In this document: one piece after another, positions 36,906-45,644 of the stretch
Layout: every line of letters begins with the position of its first letter
Numbering within the stretch: position 1 is the first letter of the stretch
Source of the DNA: Rheinheimera riviphila
Lineage (GTDB): Bacteria > Pseudomonadota > Gammaproteobacteria > Enterobacterales > Alteromonadaceae
Assembly: GCF_004005945.1 (NCBI RefSeq)
Contig: NZ_SACS01000002.1
Coordinates: 186,001 to 250,000, forward strand
Reading direction: 5' to 3'
DNA length: 64,000 bases
Notes under the pieces: model-generated
Told to the model about the DNA's origin: nothing
Databases searched by the model: none
Seen by the model: the letters and a program-made list of their open reading frames with translations, nothing else
Position numbers and translations under genes: made by a program

Positions 36906-37966
36906 GTTTCAGAATCGCCAGCTCGCCGCACAATCACAGCCAGCAACACACTTGTGTGCTGATGCAAAAAGTGATCTTGGCTTGTCTTCCCGGGATCGCT
37001 TGCCAGGTGTACTTCTTTGGCTATGGCGTCTTGTTACAGCTGGTGCTGGCCATATTGACCGCCTGGGCCAGTGAAGCGCTGGTCCTGCGGTTAAGGCAAA
37101 AGCCAGTACTACCCCGGTTAAAAGATCACAGCGCGATGTTAACTGCCGTGCTGTTGGCGGTGTCCATTCCGGCGTTTGCGCCCTGGTGGGTCATTGTGCT
37201 CGGCACCGCTTTTGCCATTATCATTGTTAAACAGCTGTATGGGGGTTTAGGCCATAACCTGTTTAACCCGGCGATGGCGGCTTATGTCTTTTTGCTGGTT
37301 TCCTTTCCACAACAAATGACTAGCTGGTTGCCGCCATTAACACTTCAGGCGCAGCAACAACAATGGCTGGACCCGGTGTGTGCGGTGTTTACCGATTTCA
37401 GCTGTGCCGGTTACAGCCTGACCCAGCTGAAAACCGATATCGATGGTATGACGATGGCCACACCACTCGATACCATCAAAACTGATTTGTCGACCGGCAA
37501 AACGCTAACGGAAAGCTTGCAGCAACCGGTGTTTGATAGTTTTGGCGGCCTTGGCTGGAACTACATCAATCTGGCGTTTTTACTCGGCGGTTTGTGGTTG
37601 TGGCAACAAAAGGTTATTCAGTGGCGCATTCCAGTGGCGGTGCTCGGCACGCTCGGGCTTTGCAGTTTACTCGGTTATCTGATTGATCCGGATTTACATG
37701 CCAGCCCGCTGTTCCATTTACTGAGTGGCGGCACCATGTTAGCGGCATTTTTTATTGCCACCGATCCGGTATCGGCGTCGACCACTTTGCGCGGCCGTTT
37801 GTATTATGGCGCTTTGATTGGACTACTGATTTATCTGATCCGCAGTTTTGGTGGTTTCCCGGATGCAGTAGCGTTTGCAGTGATGTTGGCCAATTTAGCG
37901 GTGCCACTGATTGATTATTACAGTCGCCCGCGGACTTATGGTCATAAACCAAAAGGATCGTTTTAA
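36902..37966 (+). CDS. rnfD: RnfD, flavin-binding membrane subunit
   Basis: RnfD is a polytopic membrane subunit of Rnf related to NqrB, with covalently bound FMN. It is 354 residues long with about nine helices. The flavinylation Thr is probably in DGMTMATPLD near residues 180-189. Family stretches GLGHNLFNPAMAAYVFLLVSFP near 115 and ATDPVSASTTLRGRLYYG near 286 are clear. It overlaps rnfC by 4 bases and rnfG by one. Confidence 0.96.
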   Translation: MSFRIASSPHNHSQQHTCVLMQKVILACLPGIACQVYFFGYGVLLQLVLAILTAWASEALVLRLRQKPVLPRLKDHSAMLTAVLLAVSIPAFAPWWVIVLGTAFAIIIVKQLYGGLGHNLFNPAMAAYVFLLVSFPQQMTSWLPPLTLQAQQQQWLDPVCAVFTDFSCAGYSLTQLKTDIDGMTMATPLDTIKTDLSTGKTLTESLQQPVFDSFGGLGWNYINLAFLLGGLWLWQQKVIQWRIPVAVLGTLGLCSLLGYLIDPDLHASPLFHLLSGGTMLAAFFIATDPVSASTTLRGRLYYGALIGLLIYLIRSFGGFPDAVAFAVMLANLAVPLIDYYSRPRTYGHKPKGSF

Positions 37967-38592
37967 TGCTGAAATTTGTCAGTAAAAATGCCCTGATCCT
38001 GGGTGCAGCAGCAGCTGTGTGTGTGCTGCTGGTCGCCAGTGTCAATCAGCTGACGGCGCCGACTATCGCGCAACAGGCTGAACTGCAAAAATTAAAGTTG
38101 CTGCAAGAAGTGCTGCCGCCAGGCGCAGCTTCTGCAGAACTGCTACAAGATTGTTTAGTGTTGCAACAACCGGACGTGTTGTTTCAACACAAAGCCAAAA
38201 CTTATCGCTGGCGGCAACAGGGTGAACTGGCGGCTTATGTGATTGAAACCACTGCGCCGGACGGTTACAGCGGCAATATTCAGTTGTTAGCGGCCATCAC
38301 CCCGGACGGTACTGTGTTGGGTGTGCGTACGCTGAGCCACAAAGAAACACCGGGACTCGGTGATAAAATTGAAATGCGTAAAGCCAACTGGATGGACAGT
38401 TTTCGCCAGCGCCAAGTACAAAGTGCCGACGATAAACGCTTTGGCGTGAAAAAAGACGGCGGCGAGTTTGATCAGTTTACCGGCGCGACGATCACGCCAA
38501 GAGCGGTGGTGGCGGCAGTCAAACGCACGGCACTTTATCTGAAACAACATCCGGAACTGGCAGAGGCTCCGGCCAACTGTCAGCCGCAGTGA
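37966..38592 (+). CDS. rnfG: RnfG, covalent FMN subunit
   Basis: RnfG is a single-pass membrane protein whose periplasmic domain carries covalent FMN. It is 208 residues long. A membrane helix lies at 8-28, and the flavinylation motif T-G-A-T is in FDQFTGATITPRAVV near 165-179. GYSGNIQLLAAITPDGTVLGVRTLSHKETPGLGDKI (about 101-136) is the typical FMN-binding domain stretch. It lies between rnfD and rnfE, as in E. coli rsx. Confidence 0.96.
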   Translation: MLKFVSKNALILGAAAAVCVLLVASVNQLTAPTIAQQAELQKLKLLQEVLPPGAASAELLQDCLVLQQPDVLFQHKAKTYRWRQQGELAAYVIETTAPDGYSGNIQLLAAITPDGTVLGVRTLSHKETPGLGDKIEMRKANWMDSFRQRQVQSADDKRFGVKKDGGEFDQFTGATITPRAVVAAVKRTALYLKQHPELAEAPANCQPQ

Positions 38593-38646
38593 TGTTGCGA
38601 AAAAGTGTGTTGATAAGCAGCGAAGTTGATAAGGAATGAGATTGAT

Positions 38647-39357
38647 ATGAGCGATTATCGCAACATCGTCCGTCAAGGCCTGTGGCAAAACAATCCAGGC
38701 TTAGTGCAGCTGCTGGGCCTCTGCCCTTTGCTTGCCACCAGTTCCACCATGACCAACTCACTGGGCCTTGGTTTTGCCACCATGCTGGTGCTGGTCAGTA
38801 CCAATCTGATGGTGTCGCTGATCCGCAGTCAGGTGCCGAATGAAATCCGCATCCCGATTTTTGTGATGGTGATTGCCGCAGTGGTGACCGCCATTGAACA
38901 GCTGATGCAGGCTTATACCTATCAGCTGTCGCAATCGCTTGGCATTTTTATCCCGCTGATTGTTACCAACTGTATCGTGATTGGCCGGGCTGAAGCTTTT
39001 GCCTCGAAAAATCCGTTATTGCCGTCGATTGTCGATGGTTTGATGATGGGGCTTGGTTTTACGCTGGTGTTGTTTTTACTTGGCACTTGTCGCGAGCTTT
39101 TGGGTCAGGGCACCTTGTTCGATGGCGCCGAAGCCTTATTTGGCGCCTGGGCAACGGTGCTACGGGTTGAAGTTTTTCACACCGAAAGCCATTTCCTGTT
39201 GGCCATTTTGCCACCAGGCGCTTTTATGGTACTGGGCTTTTTAATCGCCGCCAAAAACGCCATTGATGCACGGCAAAAAACCAGTCAGGTGCAAACCGCC
39301 AGCATCACCCGCGCCAGAGTCACCCATGTGGCCAGCAGTGAGAACTCCGCCGGATGA
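38647..39357 (+). CDS. rnfE: RnfE, membrane subunit
   Basis: RnfE is the membrane subunit homologous to RnfA and NqrD. I start at 38647 ([18 protein letters not shown]), after a weak AAGGAATGAG ribosome site, which gives 236 residues. Six hydrophobic helices are visible, and the family motif [24 protein letters not shown] lies near 19-42, with [18 protein letters not shown] near 110. The end overlaps the nth start (ATGA), giving the rnfABCDGE-nth order known from E. coli. Confidence 0.96.
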   Translation: MSDYRNIVRQGLWQNNPGLVQLLGLCPLLATSSTMTNSLGLGFATMLVLVSTNLMVSLIRSQVPNEIRIPIFVMVIAAVVTAIEQLMQAYTYQLSQSLGIFIPLIVTNCIVIGRAEAFASKNPLLPSIVDGLMMGLGFTLVLFLLGTCRELLGQGTLFDGAEALFGAWATVLRVEVFHTESHFLLAILPPGAFMVLGFLIAAKNAIDARQKTSQVQTASITRARVTHVASSENSAG

Positions 39358-39986
39358 ATCAGCAAAAACGCATCACCATTTTATCCAGACTGCGTGATGC
39401 GAACCCAACACCAACCACCGAGCTGGAATACAGCTCGCCCTTTGAACTGCTGATTGCCGTGCTGCTATCGGCGCAGGCGACCGACGTCGGCGTCAATAAA
39501 GCCACCCGCCCCTTGTTCGCCATCGCCAAAACCCCGGCCGCCATGCTGGCGCTGGGCGTCGATGGCGTAAAGCACTATATTAAAACCATTGGTTTGTTTA
39601 ATACCAAAGCCGAAAATGTGATTAAAACCTGCCGGATTTTAGTGGAGCAACACCAGGGCGAAGTCCCGGAAAACCGCGAAGCATTAGAAGCGCTGCCCGG
39701 TGTCGGCCGCAAAACCGCCAATGTGGTGCTAAACACTGCTTTCGGCTGGCCAACCATCGCTGTCGACACCCACATCTTCCGTGTCAGCAACCGGATGAAC
39801 TTTGCGCCTGGCGCCAACGTCGACCAGGTGGAACAAAAATTACTGAAAGTGGTGCCAGCCGAGTTTAAACTCGATGTGCACCACTGGCTTATTCTGCATG
39901 GTCGTTACACCTGCATTGCCCGTAAACCAAAATGTGGCAGTTGCCCGGTGGAAGATTTGTGCGAATATAAAGAAAAAGCTGAATAG
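39354..39986 (+). CDS. nth: Endonuclease III (DNA glycosylase/AP lyase)
   Basis: Nth removes oxidised pyrimidines and cuts at abasic sites in base excision repair. It is 210 residues long. The helix-hairpin-helix [14 protein letters not shown] has the catalytic Lys at 120, and the catalytic Asp is at 138 in VDTH, the same numbers as in E. coli. The C-terminal 4Fe-4S loop is complete ([19 protein letters not shown]). It is co-transcribed with rnf by its 4-base overlap with rnfE. Confidence 0.98.
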   Translation: MNQQKRITILSRLRDANPTPTTELEYSSPFELLIAVLLSAQATDVGVNKATRPLFAIAKTPAAMLALGVDGVKHYIKTIGLFNTKAENVIKTCRILVEQHQGEVPENREALEALPGVGRKTANVVLNTAFGWPTIAVDTHIFRVSNRMNFAPGANVDQVEQKLLKVVPAEFKLDVHHWLILHGRYTCIARKPKCGSCPVEDLCEYKEKAE

Positions 39987-40047
39987 CGCCACAGCGGCCG
40001 ACAGCGCCACCATCGGCTTGCCAGCCATTCACCCACAGGACATTGCC

Positions 40048-40449
40048 ATGCGGATTTTACACACCATGCTGCGCGTAACGCAGTTACAGCGCTCCATCGA
40101 CTTTTACACCCAGGTGCTGGGGATGAAATTACTGCGCCAGTCAGATAACCCTGAGTATCAATACACCCTGGCGTTTGTTGGTTTTGGCGATGAGCGCGAA
40201 GGTGCGGTGCTGGAGCTGACCTACAACTACGGCGTTGAGCAGTATGAATTAGGCACGGCTTTTGGCCATATTGCGCTGGAAGTGGATGATATCTATCAGG
40301 CTTGTGCCGAGATCAAAGCCCGTGGTGGCGTGGTAAGCCGCGAGCCTGGACCGGTCAAAGGGGGCACCACCGAAATCGCTTTTGTGCGGGATCCGGACAA
40401 TTATGCAATTGAATTGATTCAGAAAAAAGCCAATTACCAAGCGCTGTAA
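40048..40449 (+). CDS. gloA: Glyoxalase I (lactoylglutathione lyase)
   Basis: GloA isomerises the methylglyoxal-glutathione hemithioacetal to lactoylglutathione. I start at 40048 ([10 protein letters not shown]), 133 residues. Upstream in-frame codons belong to the nth overlap region. Metal ligands are visible: His5, Glu in [10 protein letters not shown] near 56, His in FGHIALEV near 74, and Glu in YAIELIQ near 122. It lies 61 bases after nth, and a miniature repeat element follows it. Confidence 0.96.
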   Translation: MRILHTMLRVTQLQRSIDFYTQVLGMKLLRQSDNPEYQYTLAFVGFGDEREGAVLELTYNYGVEQYELGTAFGHIALEVDDIYQACAEIKARGGVVSREPGPVKGGTTEIAFVRDPDNYAIELIQKKANYQAL

Positions 40450-40461
40450 TGGCTGGCTGTT

Positions 40462-40634
40462 TATACCCGTCATCCTTGAAGATTCGGGGTTGTTGGCCGC
40501 CTTCACTCACTGAAGCGTCAGTCCGACCCAGTCACATAGAACAGCTATGCTCCGGGTCGGACTGGCGCTCCAGATTCGTTCAGTTGCCGCGGTTCCACCG
40601 TGGCCATCCCGAATCTTCAATGATTTTGGGTATA
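40462..40634. repeat. TA-flanked miniature palindromic element, copy 1
   Basis: The 169-base core runs from TACCC (40464) to GGGTA (40632), with TA on each side. The outer arms of about 27 bases are imperfect inverted repeats (TATACCC, then TTGAAGATTCGGG on the left; the complementary CCCGAATCTTCAA on the right). Inside is a long hairpin, CAGTCCGACCC (40519-40529) with GGGTCGGACTG (40554-40564), around the conserved CATAGAACAGCTATG. It fills the gap between convergent gloA and the GGDEF/EAL gene. It codes for nothing I recognise. TA flanks would fit a non-autonomous IS630/Tc1-type element. Confidence 0.8.
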
Positions 40635-40645
40635 TTCACATCAGC

Positions 40646-42928
40646 TTAGGACAACTGCCGCAGCTGCTGACTGATCTGATCCGCAGATTGCGGCCGCGCC
40701 AGGTAATACCCTTGCAAAAATTGACAGCCAAGCAAAGTTAAAGCGCCCGCCTGCTCCTGCGTTTCTACCCCTTCGGCCACCAGTTGCAGCTGCAAACTCT
40801 GCCCCATCGCCACAATGGCGCGCACTAAATCGCGGCTGCGATCATTGTCGCTCATCGCTTGCACAAAGGAGCGGTCAATTTTTAAGGTTTGCAGCGGAAA
40901 ACGGCTTAAATAACTCAGCGAGCTATAACCGGTGCCAAAATCGTCCAACGAAATTTGCACACCAAGAGCGGTGAGCATTTGCAACACAGCGCTGACTTCG
41001 GCACTGTCATCCAGCAACACCCGCTCAGTGATCTCCAGCTCCAGCTGCGCCGGTTGTAATTGATACTGTTGCAGCAACTGCTTGATGACATCCGCAAAAC
41101 CCGGCTGATTTAGCTGCAATGCCGAGACATTGACACTCATTACCAGTAAATCCTGGCTGCTTTGTTGCCACAACGCCAGCTGCTGACAAGTCTGCTCTAA
41201 CACCCAATGCCCCAGCTGCACGATATAACCACTTTCTTCAGCCACCGGAATAAACCGATCCGGGCCCACCACACCAAGACTTCGACTATGCCAGCGCAGC
41301 AACGCTTCCATTTTGGTAAAAGTGGGGGTGCCGCTGTGATAAATCGGCTGATAAACCAGGGACAATTCCTGGCGCACAATTGCCTGTTTTAACTCAGTAT
41401 CAATAAACAATAGTTGCTTGGAGCGCTCCAGCATCGGCTGGCGGAAACACACCCAACGATTGCGGCCTTGCTGTTTCGCTTCGTACATGGCGATATCGGC
41501 GTGTTTAAGTAAGGTATCACTGTCGCAGCCGTCCGTTGGCGACTCGCAGCTGCCGATGCTCAGCGACAGCGGCAGTACCAGGCCCTGCAGCTGAAACGGT
41601 GCGCTGAATACCTGCTGTAATCGGCTGCTGACTTGCTGTAGCACCAGCGGTGGCGTCAGGGTTTCGACAGTTTCAGCTGCAGACGATCCCAATAACAACG
41701 CCAGCGCAAATTCATCACCACCAAGGCGTGCCAGGGGTAAAGCGGCAAATTCCTGTTGCAGCCGCCTGGCAACTTCCACCAGCAATTGATCGCCAATCTG
41801 TGGGCCAAAGTTGTCGTTGATCCGCTTAAAATGGTCGACATCAAATACCAACACCGCCACCGCTTGTGTGAGCAACAGCCCGTCGACGTGCTGACCAAAG
41901 GCATTACGGTTGAATAAACCGGTCAGCCGATCGGTCGCCGCCGCCAGCTGCAATGCAGCTTGTTGCGCTTTACGTTCACTGATATCCAACAATTGCACCA
42001 GAGCATACAGCTGGCCGCGTTCAACATAAGGGGAACTAATCAGTTCGGCCTGTAAAGTCTGGCCATTGTGCAGCAGAAGTTCGGCTTCATCGATATAAGG
42101 AGGTTTGGAGTGCGGTGCCGACAATCGTTGAAAGTATTGATCTGCCATCGCGCGGGTCAGCCTGGGCAACACTTCGGTGACATGTTTACCCTGTAATTGC
42201 TGGCGGGAACTGTAGCCCAATAATCGGGCACCACGGGTATTGGCAGTTCTGATATAACCGGCTTTATCGCGGATCATAAATCCATGACTCAGGCTATCCA
42301 GCATTGCGCGGTATCGCTGGCGGATTTGATCCAGTACCAGATAAAAGAAGCCGAACAGGCAGGCGATTTTTGCGGCGGCCGCCACCGCCAACACGGACGA
42401 TAGATGCCATTGATATTCACTGGCCGGCGGCATCACCAGGGTCACCAGCGCACGCGTCATTAAGATAGCGCCGAGCCAACGGTATTCCGGCAACCGGCGC
42501 CAGAACCAATAACCGCTGAGCGCGAATAAAACCGCCATCACGCCATAATGCAGCAGTGCCATCGGTGACATCAACGACACAAAAGGATCGCCCCATTGCA
42601 CACTGGAACGCAGCACCAGCGCAGCAATCAGCAACACCCAGAGTTCACGCCGCCAATGGGTTAAATCTGCGCCCAGCGCCCAACGACTGCCAAACCAATA
42701 ACCACACCAGCCGCCTAAGGCGAGCAGCGTGACAATTTCATAACGCCAGGCATAACCCGGCAGCAATGGCTGTGGCAGATACCAATACAGCACCATCAGC
42801 GTCAGACTGAGATGTCCAAGCCCCCAATACAGTGCATGAAAGTCCCGTCGTTGCAGCCACCACAGGAAAATCAGCAACACACTCAGGAGTACATCCACCA
42901 CAAAGGAAACCAGTGCCATATCCTGCAT
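40646..42928 (-). CDS. Membrane PAS-GGDEF-EAL protein (c-di-GMP turnover)
   Basis: This is a predicted bifunctional c-di-GMP enzyme. I start at 42928 (MQDMALVSFVVDV), six bases after GGAG, which gives 760 residues. An ATG at 42961 is the alternative. About six or seven membrane helices cover 1-210. A PAS domain follows near 215-335 (MLDSLSHGFMIRDKAGYIRTAN). The GGDEF domain near 340-510 has an intact RLGGDEFAL. The EAL domain has MEALLRW near 545, ELEITERVLLDD and DDFGTGYSSLSYLSRFP, with Lys and Glu catalytic residues kept (LKIDRSFV, VAEGVET). Both halves look active by motif. It ends against repeat copy 1. Confidence 0.9.
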   Translation of the reverse strand: MQDMALVSFVVDVLLSVLLIFLWWLQRRDFHALYWGLGHLSLTLMVLYWYLPQPLLPGYAWRYEIVTLLALGGWCGYWFGSRWALGADLTHWRRELWVLLIAALVLRSSVQWGDPFVSLMSPMALLHYGVMAVLFALSGYWFWRRLPEYRWLGAILMTRALVTLVMPPASEYQWHLSSVLAVAAAAKIACLFGFFYLVLDQIRQRYRAMLDSLSHGFMIRDKAGYIRTANTRGARLLGYSSRQQLQGKHVTEVLPRLTRAMADQYFQRLSAPHSKPPYIDEAELLLHNGQTLQAELISSPYVERGQLYALVQLLDISERKAQQAALQLAAATDRLTGLFNRNAFGQHVDGLLLTQAVAVLVFDVDHFKRINDNFGPQIGDQLLVEVARRLQQEFAALPLARLGGDEFALALLLGSSAAETVETLTPPLVLQQVSSRLQQVFSAPFQLQGLVLPLSLSIGSCESPTDGCDSDTLLKHADIAMYEAKQQGRNRWVCFRQPMLERSKQLLFIDTELKQAIVRQELSLVYQPIYHSGTPTFTKMEALLRWHSRSLGVVGPDRFIPVAEESGYIVQLGHWVLEQTCQQLALWQQSSQDLLVMSVNVSALQLNQPGFADVIKQLLQQYQLQPAQLELEITERVLLDDSAEVSAVLQMLTALGVQISLDDFGTGYSSLSYLSRFPLQTLKIDRSFVQAMSDNDRSRDLVRAIVAMGQSLQLQLVAEGVETQEQAGALTLLGCQFLQGYYLARPQSADQISQQLRQLS

Positions 42929-43110
42929 CAAGGGCTCCGGCAATAACTTTGGGAAAAGCATGCGGCACACAGTGCCACAGCAAGTTCGATGATAATAAAC
43001 TGATATTCAAACTAAAACATAATTGCAGCAAGTATTTAAGCAGGAAAAACAAAAATAAATAATGATGAAAGCAACGATAGCCTGGATCTGTTGAAAATAG
43101 AGTCGAGAGC

Positions 43111-43384
43111 GGCGGACCCAGTGAGTCCGCCCTCCGGATACGCTTAACATATTGTGATTAGAATGAAAAAATGTAGGGCGTACTCACCGCGCTAGCGGTA
43201 GTACGCCGAATACGCCAAGTGGTCGTTTTAAATGTTGATATACGGCGGACTACCTTCGGTGAGTCCGCCCTACTTCCTAAATAAAATCAATTGCCTGAGT
43301 AGGGCGTACTCACCGCGTCAGCGTAGGGCGTACTCACCGCGCTAGCGGTAGTACGCCGAATACGCCGATAAAGCCGAATACGCC
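43111..43384. repeat. Cluster of REP-like hairpins
   Basis: This 467-base gap between genes (42929-43395) holds no gene but several related palindromes. They are GGCGGAC..GTCCGCC (43111-43131), GGCGTACT..AGTACGCC (43177-43207), GGCGGACT..AGTCCGCC (43244-43269), a half copy (43299-43322), and GGCGTACT..AGTACGCC (43327-43357). Tails GCCGAATACGCC follow near 43206, 43356 and 43373. Two of the copies are identical over about 44 bases. The stem base pair differs between types (T-A in some, G-C in others) yet stays paired. Such arrays are typical of REP elements moved by RAYT transposases. None is in this window. Confidence 0.8.
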
Positions 43385-43395
43385 AACAACACCAA

Positions 43396-44322
43396 CTAAC
43401 CCTCTGGATAAACCTCAATCCAGACTTTTTCATTCAGCGACAGCGCCAGATTATTATCATAATAAGCGGCCTCATTAATAAAAGTCGGATACACCACTTC
43501 CGTACCTTCATAAGGCAACTCTTCCCCACTAAACAAGGTAAACAGCGGTTGTCCGGGCTGAATGGGCTGATAATCACGGTCCTGAATATTTTTATGCACC
43601 ATGCCAAGCCGTTCACCGTTGGCTGATACCGGCAACTTCAGACTATGTAAATACCGGAAAGCTTCAACCCGCGCTGGCAATTCCGGCAACGTGCCCAGAT
43701 TGTAATGTTCAATAAAATCCAGAATATGCTGGGTCATCTCGTGCATTTGTTCCAGCACGTCCTGGCGTAACACCGACTGCGGTTGTGGCCCAACTTCGAC
43801 AATCACCCCAAAAGTACCCACAGTACAAAGCAGCGCATGATCCTCAGCTTTAAAATGATCTTCATCCCGCGAAATCACCGCTTCCGGCATCTTCTGCGCA
43901 ATGTAACCGGCCAGCAGATTATAAATAGCCCCAGGCTGAGTCAGAATTAAACAAGCACCCATATTGCTGGTGGTGTTGTGTAAATCAATTAGAAAGTCGG
44001 TTTTGGCGGCGCCTTTGGGGCCCAGCTCAGCGTTAATAACCTTAGCCCGGCTTTGTTCATAATTGGCAAGTGCCGGATTGGCTAAATCAACGGTCTTAAA
44101 CTGCCGGTTTAAGTCGCTGTCGCGATATCGTTTATTGGCCTGATGCGCCATCGGATTGGCCAGCAAAGTGCGGCAACTGAAGCTGGATCTTGTAGTGAGT
44201 TCCGGTGCGGCGCGATAGCGTTTCTCCAGATAAATACCGGAGAATTCATTGCCATGGGTACCGCCGACAATTGCGACTGTGCGGATAGGCTTGGTGGCAG
44301 CGATGGCTGAAAAATCTGACAT
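43396..44322 (-). CDS. Aspartoacylase-family deacylase
   Basis: This is a zinc amidohydrolase of the AspA/succinylglutamate desuccinylase family, which frees amino acids from N-acyl forms. I start at 44322 (MSDFSAIAATKPIRT), six bases after GGAG, which gives 308 residues. The zinc ligands are in VGGTHGNEFSGIYL (His23, Glu26). The substrate-binding RYRDSDLNRQF is near 71 and DLHNTTSNMG near 110, both typical of aspartoacylase. The catalytic Glu is probably in IVEVGPQP near 177. The true acyl substrate cannot be told from sequence. Confidence 0.85.
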   Translation of the reverse strand: MSDFSAIAATKPIRTVAIVGGTHGNEFSGIYLEKRYRAAPELTTRSSFSCRTLLANPMAHQANKRYRDSDLNRQFKTVDLANPALANYEQSRAKVINAELGPKGAAKTDFLIDLHNTTSNMGACLILTQPGAIYNLLAGYIAQKMPEAVISRDEDHFKAEDHALLCTVGTFGVIVEVGPQPQSVLRQDVLEQMHEMTQHILDFIEHYNLGTLPELPARVEAFRYLHSLKLPVSANGERLGMVHKNIQDRDYQPIQPGQPLFTLFSGEELPYEGTEVVYPTFINEAAYYDNNLALSLNEKVWIEVYPEG

Positions 44323-44500
44323 GAAAAGCTCCGGCAAATTGGCTGAATATCGGGTGATACCGGCGAGTGTTCAGGCATCACAAAAGACGGTCATTATGCC
44401 CGAGCTGCTGTTCTTTTTGAATGTTTTTGAATGAAAATCAGATATTCATGCAGATAATATGGATATAAATAAGAATTTTGCGTTAAACACCCAATCGGCT

Positions 44501-44713
44501 TCAGGCCGCAGGACGTTGTTCCAGCACGTTACAAGGAATACGCATTTGTTCAGTCAGACTACGGTTGAGCAGATCCTGCGCCGCCGGGGTACATTTACCA
44601 CATTGACTACCCACACCTAAGCACTGCTTCAGCTCGCGCATGGAACAGGCACCATCCGCCACCAGGTTACGGATTGCTTTGTCGGTCACTGCTTTACAAA
44701 CACAAATGTACAT
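44501..44713 (-). CDS. bfd: Bacterioferritin-associated ferredoxin
   Basis: Bfd is a small 2Fe-2S protein that reduces iron in bacterioferritin to release it. It is 70 residues long. The four ligands are C4, C6, C38 and C41 in the pattern CVC and GSQCGKC. The bacterioferritin gene is not adjacent. The AT-rich promoter region on the minus strand (about 44740-44770) could hold a Fur site, but the match is poor. Confidence 0.93.
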   Translation of the reverse strand: MYICVCKAVTDKAIRNLVADGACSMRELKQCLGVGSQCGKCTPAAQDLLNRSLTEQMRIPCNVLEQRPAA

Positions 44714-44745
44714 AACAGCCTACTCCTGAAAATCGCCGTTATCTT

Positions 44746-44770
44746 AATCTAATTAAGAACAATTATCAAT
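44746..44770 (-). promoter_or_regulatory. Weak Fur-box-like sequence upstream of bfd
   Basis: Read on the minus strand, TTGATAATTGTTCTTAATT matches only about half of the 19-base Fur consensus, mainly GATAAT and its neighbours. The position, 33-57 bases before the bfd start, and the function of bfd make it plausible. The match alone does not establish it. Confidence 0.3.
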
Positions 44771-44810
44771 ACTGCTATAAAAAACCACCGCAAGTGGCTG
44801 TTGCAGCAAT

Positions 44811-44848
44811 AAAAAAAGCGAAACAGTCTGCACTATTTCGCATTTTTG
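44811..44848 (-). terminator. Terminator of the DUF2750 gene
   Basis: GCGAAA (44818-44823) and TTTCGC (44836-44841) form the stem, and the minus strand continues with seven T. A run of T lies on the other side too, so it could also act toward the plus strand. It is about 60 bases beyond the gene stop at 44911. Confidence 0.7.
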
Positions 44849-44910
44849 AGACTTGCAACTATGGGATTTGTCGTAAAAAACCACCTGTACAGTGGCCTTC
44901 CAATCAAATC

Positions 44911-45309
44911 TTAGTGGCTGCTATCTTCTTCCATCGCTTCGAGCAGGGTTTCCTGCAGTTCGACCGGAGAAATCACGATGCCTGGTTCATCCGCATGCGG
45001 GAATACCGCGATGGACAGCTCATCACCGTCTAAACCAGAAGTCCATTTGTCGAGCCAGGTGCTGATATCAACGGCCTGCGCTGAGCAATTGGCCCAATCG
45101 CCTTCAATCCACAGCTGCGCCACTTCGGCATGTGGCCACACCGGAATACAACGCTCATCTTCAGCCGTAACCAGGACAAAACCTTCTTCATCGGTCAGGA
45201 TCCAGATCTTTTCCAAATCAGCTACTGCGGTAATAAAATAATCGTAACGCTGTTCAGCGTCCAATTGGGTCACTTTTTTCAGTTCGTCCGCAGACAGGGT
45301 GTATTCCAT
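44911..45309 (-). CDS. DUF2750-family protein
   Basis: This 132-residue acidic protein starts at 45309 (MEYTLSADELKKVTQLDAE), with AAAGG seven bases upstream. The family pattern of DUF2750 is visible: RYDYFITAVADLEKIWIL, a Trp-Pro-His stretch IPVWPHAEVAQLW near 60, DISTWLDKWTSGLDGD near 83, and AVFPHADEPGIVISP near 100. Function unknown. It should not be confused with RraB, which is similarly small and acidic. The upstream region is made entirely of two repeat elements, so the promoter lies within them or upstream of them. Confidence 0.8.
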   Translation of the reverse strand: MEYTLSADELKKVTQLDAEQRYDYFITAVADLEKIWILTDEEGFVLVTAEDERCIPVWPHAEVAQLWIEGDWANCSAQAVDISTWLDKWTSGLDGDELSIAVFPHADEPGIVISPVELQETLLEAMEEDSSH

Positions 45310-45335
45310 AATTTTACCTTTCACTTGGTTATTGG

Positions 45336-45463
45336 TATACCCGTCATCCTTGAAGATGCGGGGTTGTTGGCCGCCTTCGCTCACCCCAGTCGCATAGAAC
45401 AGCTATGCTCCTGGGGATTCGTTCAGTTGCCGCCTACCCGCATCGTCAATGATTTTGGGTATA
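45336..45463. repeat. TA-flanked miniature palindromic element, copy 2
   Basis: The 124-base core is at 45338-45461 and shares its outer arms with copy 1 (GATGCGGG on the left, CCCGCATC on the right). The inner hairpin here is CCCCAG (45384-45389) with CTGGGG (45411-45416) around GCATAGAACAGCTATGC. A single TA (45462-45463) separates it from copy 3. It lies 27 bases before the DUF2750 start. Confidence 0.8.
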
Positions 45464-45588
45464 TACCCGTCATCCTTGAAGATGCGGGGTTGTTGCCATC
45501 TCTCGTCCGCCCTGGTCACATAGATAGCTATGCTCCCAGGGACGCACTCATTCGGCGCCTACCCGCATCTTCAATGATTTTGGGTATA
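45462..45588. repeat. TA-flanked miniature palindromic element, copy 3
   Basis: The 123-base core is at 45464-45586, head to tail with copy 2 and sharing one TA with it. The outer arms match copy 2 closely. The inner hairpin is CCCTGG (45510-45515) with CCAGGG (45536-45541) around CATAGATAGCTATG. The right end lies 56 bases beyond the cyclophilin stop. Confidence 0.8.
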
Positions 45589-45644
45589 GATATCCGCTAT
45601 GATGACCCAAACTCTGAATTTCGCCTAGTCCTTTGTGCTGCGGA

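Noticed and set aside
36127-36967. Long minus-strand open frames rich in Ala across the rnfC tail
   Set aside because: They are antisense shadows of the Ala-rich repeats, which leave several frames open.
43170-43385. Repeated units of about 44 bases that could suggest a CRISPR array
   Set aside because: Only two full copies plus halves, spacing is irregular, the units are long perfect palindromes of REP type, and there are no cas genes.
44911-45309. RraB (RNase E regulator) for the small acidic protein
   Set aside because: The Trp-Pro-His and DKWTSGLDGD pattern and the N-terminal layout fit DUF2750 better. The RraB signature is not seen.
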